From: Tepidisphaeraceae bacterium
GTDB taxonomy: Bacteria; Planctomycetota; Phycisphaerae; Tepidisphaerales; Tepidisphaeraceae
Length of the DNA: 7,370 nucleotides
Assembly (NCBI GenBank): GCA_025450555.1
Contig: JANWHF010000115.1
Coordinates: 1-7,370 of the forward strand
Reading direction: 5' to 3'
The notes under the pieces: model-generated
Database searches by the model: none
Told to the model about the DNA's origin: nothing
What the model saw: only the letters and a program-made list of their open reading frames with translations
In this document: in pieces, positions 5,864 to 7,370 of the stretch
How the letters are laid out: each line of letters opens with the position of its first letter
Numbering within the stretch: the stretch's first letter is position 1
Made by a program: the position numbers and the translations under genes

Positions 5864-6435
5864 TGCTGCCCCTCCAATGGCGCAATCGAAGCGACGGCCT
5901 TCACCCGCTGCTTCTCGGGCGCGAGGCACAGCGTCGAAACATTCACCTGCACCTGGAGCTCGGCCCCGCCCTCGTTTTTGGGCGTAACGTGAAACTCATC
6001 GACGCGAAGCGGGACGCCGCACGTTTCCACGCGATAAAGCAGCGTGGCGATGCCGCGCATGGTTCCGGTGCCGGTGATGTGAAACGTCAGGCGCCCAAAG
6101 CCATGCTCGGTGACCGATCGAAGGCGCAAGAAGGACGCGTTTTTCAGATCGGCCTGCGTTTCCCACTCGCGCATGAGGTGCAGGATCTTTCCCTCCGCGT
6201 CGGAGCTATCCTGGTTAAGAGCGTTTCGCATCCCGGCCATCGACACCTGAAAGCGATGGGCCCGCCCCAGCAGAAGGTCGGCTTCCTGCTTATCGTGCTG
6301 CTTGGTCTCAAGCTGCTGAACCAGTTCGGCGCGGTGCTCGAGGTAAGGCTCTAGCATCAGCCGATCCAGTGTGAACAAGGCGCCGGCCGCCATCAGCACA
6401 AATGAGATGTAGCGTTCCCGCTGCGACAGGGCCAT
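5860..6435 (-). CDS. PilO/GspM-like inner-membrane platform protein
   Basis: This 191-aa bitopic membrane protein is predicted to pair with the PilN/GspL-like partner through its periplasmic domain. Visible parts: a short cytoplasmic start (MALSQRER), one membrane helix (about 9-28), a charged heptad-like coiled coil (about 33-56), and a small alpha/beta domain (about 84-175) consistent with the ferredoxin-like fold of PilO and GspM, including 'GRLTFHITGTGTMRGIATLLYRVE', a pattern typical of these proteins ('l.ltv.G.y..l..fl..le'). The ATG at 6435 is chosen because GGGAGGG lies just upstream and the membrane helix follows; the frame is open to 6717 but that part overlaps the preceding gene. 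The gap to the upstream stop is 26 bases, and its own stop overlaps the next start. It could equally be named GspM (subtype b). Confidence 0.75.
   Translation of the reverse strand: MALSQRERYISFVLMAAGALFTLDRLMLEPYLEHRAELVQQLETKQHDKQEADLLLGRAHRFQVSMAGMRNALNQDSSDAEGKILHLMREWETQADLKNASFLRLRSVTEHGFGRLTFHITGTGTMRGIATLLYRVETCGVPLRVDEFHVTPKNEGGAELQVQVNVSTLCLAPEKQRVKAVASIAPLEGQQ
5869..5875 (-). promoter_or_regulatory. Ribosome-binding site of the GspC/PilP-like gene
   Basis: GGAGGGG on the minus strand, with GGAGG 7 bases before ATG 5863. It lies inside the last codons of the PilO-like gene and decides the start in favour of 5863. Confidence 0.6.
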
Positions 6436-6438
6436 ATG

Positions 6439-6445
6439 CCCTCCC
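6439..6445 (-). promoter_or_regulatory. Ribosome-binding site of the PilO/GspM-like gene
   Basis: GGGAGGG on the minus strand, with GGAGG 4 bases before ATG 6435. It sits in the 26-base gap after the upstream gene and supports the short 191-aa product rather than the long open frame from 6717. Confidence 0.6.
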
Positions 6446-6461
6446 AGTGATCCTTTGTGGC

Positions 6462-7370
6462 TCAAGGCACAAATTTGAACGTCACGGAATACGACACTTC
6501 GTTGCCAGCTTTTCCCTGGCGCTCGTCCATTTTCCGTTTCAGGTCGGTGAACCTTCGGGCGGAGCTCAGCTTGTCCATCAGGCTGACGACCGACTGGTCG
6601 CTGCTGGATCGGCCGGAGAATTCGCCGCGCATGTTCGATTGCAGATTGAAGCTGGTCAGATAAGTCTGCCCGTCCTTGGGCATGGCGGACGTCAGCTCGC
6701 GCAGAGCCGATAGACATTTGGGGTTTTTGGCTTCAAAGGTCCGCGCAAATTCCATCGAGTCAACGAAGGGCTTGGCAGCCTTCACTTTGGGTTGCAGCGC
6801 GACCAATTTGGCGTCGTAGTCGGCAACCTGGTGATTCAAGTGGAGGATGTCGATGTAGCCGGCCAGCGCTAATAGCACCACGCATGCAGCCAATACGGCC
6901 GCGACGACAGCCGTGGGCCGACGGTTGTGCGCCCGCGGTGCATTGAGCCTGGGATGCAGGAAATCAGGCAGCGACGATTGAGCCGACAATGCTATCGCGG
7001 CGGCGGGAGACGCTGATACACTGGAACGTCCCGAAGCGCCTCCGCCGGGGATTTCCGCATCGACCAGCGGCAAGCCGACGGCGCTTTCAATCGCGCTGCG
7101 CAAATCGGCATCTTCCTTTTGTCCTTCATTCCACAGAACCAGTTCGGGCTTTGCGTAGTGCGAATGCACAAGTGTGGCCGTGGCGCGCCGAAGCTCGGCT
7201 ATGAGTTGGGTCTTGGCTGAGCTGGCGCTCAGATGTTTGAGGAAATGGACGCTGTGATGCTCGATGCCCAGCAGTTCCACGTTTTCGCGGCCGATCGATA
7301 GAACCAGCGGCCCCCGCCCCGCGATGGCTGCGACGTCGGCCAACGCCGCGCCGGTCGGCACGATTGATTC
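6462..7370 (-). CDS. GspL-type protein: PilM-like end fused to PilN (5' end outside window)
   Basis: The frame is open to the window edge, so the start is missing; 302 residues are visible. The first 105 or so look like the last part of an actin-like PilM/GspL cytoplasmic domain: 'PTGAALADVAAIAG' then 'GPLVLSIGRENVELLGIE' match the PilM phosphate-binding strand pattern. A low-complexity Ser/Ala/Gly linker leads to 'LPDFLHPRLN' and a basic stretch, then one membrane helix (about 153-174), a short coiled coil, and a PilN-like domain (about 210-302) with 'LTSAMPKDGQTYLTSFNLQ', the 'lP...yl..l' pattern of that family, and a final beta strand 'EVSYSVTFKFVP'. Cytoplasmic domain, membrane helix and PilN fold in one chain is the GspL layout. 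It would recruit the assembly ATPase and pair with the next gene product. It is the first visible gene of the operon; any promoter lies beyond 7370. Confidence 0.75.
   Translation of the reverse strand, partial: ESIVPTGAALADVAAIAGRGPLVLSIGRENVELLGIEHHSVHFLKHLSASSAKTQLIAELRRATATLVHSHYAKPELVLWNEGQKEDADLRSAIESAVGLPLVDAEIPGGGASGRSSVSASPAAAIALSAQSSLPDFLHPRLNAPRAHNRRPTAVVAAVLAACVVLLALAGYIDILHLNHQVADYDAKLVALQPKVKAAKPFVDSMEFARTFEAKNPKCLSALRELTSAMPKDGQTYLTSFNLQSNMRGEFSGRSSSDQSVVSLMDKLSSARRFTDLKRKMDERQGKAGNEVSYSVTFKFVP

Noticed and set aside
5864..5929. N-terminal extension of the GspC/PilP-like gene to 5929
   Set aside because: It would place a polar, Arg-rich stretch before the signal peptide and overlaps the previous gene by 70 bases; GGAGG and the ATGA overlap favour 5863.
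5289..5987. A 232-codon plus-strand frame rich in Gly, Ala and Cys
   Set aside because: It is the reverse of the Pro-rich GspC/PilP-like gene; Pro codons read backwards give Gly. No ribosome-binding site or domain supports it.
6436..6717. N-terminal extension of the PilO-like gene to a start at 6717 (285 aa)
   Set aside because: The extension lies wholly over the GspL-like coding sequence and has no conserved pattern; a good ribosome-binding site precedes ATG 6435, directly followed by the membrane helix.

Overview
The window (7,370 bases, GC-rich) looks like chromosomal DNA of a didermic bacterium, most probably a planctomycete, perhaps of the Phycisphaerae. That is an inference: the exported proteins carry linkers rich in Thr-Thr-Gln-Pro and Ala/Pro, the secretin has an Asn-rich insertion, and the pilus/secretion platform is of a mixed type-II/type-IV kind. 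No rRNA, tRNA, CRISPR array, transposase or phage gene was seen.

Layout. (1) Positions 1-158 hold no gene I can support; a 12-G run faces a C-rich stretch in a possible hairpin. (2) Positions 159-1659, plus strand, encode a tetratricopeptide-repeat (TPR) protein now split over two frames. Repeat spacing shows that about 23 bases are missing near position 453, so this is either a pseudogene or an assembly error. The original protein looks like two tandem copies of a seven-TPR block. (3) Positions 1660-2319 contain an unrecognised open frame (1740-2153, low confidence) and a palindrome-rich stretch that probably ends the leftward operon. (4) Positions 2320-7370, minus strand, carry four tightly spaced genes, read right to left: a PilM/PilN-like (GspL-type) protein cut by the window edge, a PilO/GspM-like protein, a PilP/GspC-like protein and a large GspD/PilQ secretin. 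The TPR gene and this operon are convergent.

How the genes work together. The four leftward genes match the order pilM-N-O-P-Q, with M and N fused as in GspL. By family knowledge, the GspL-like and GspM-like proteins form the inner-membrane platform, the GspC/PilP-like protein bridges the periplasm, and the secretin forms the outer-membrane channel. The window does not show whether the machine secretes proteins, builds a pilus, or both: the ATPase, the platform protein GspF/PilC and the pilins are not here.

The most unusual things are the secretin architecture (an N0 domain and apparently five N1-type ring modules where classical GspD has three, plus a 62-residue insertion containing 33 Asn), the Pro-rich tail of the GspC-like protein, and the broken, internally duplicated TPR gene. 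I see no clear sign of a wholly new system; the operon is a divergent form of a known machine.
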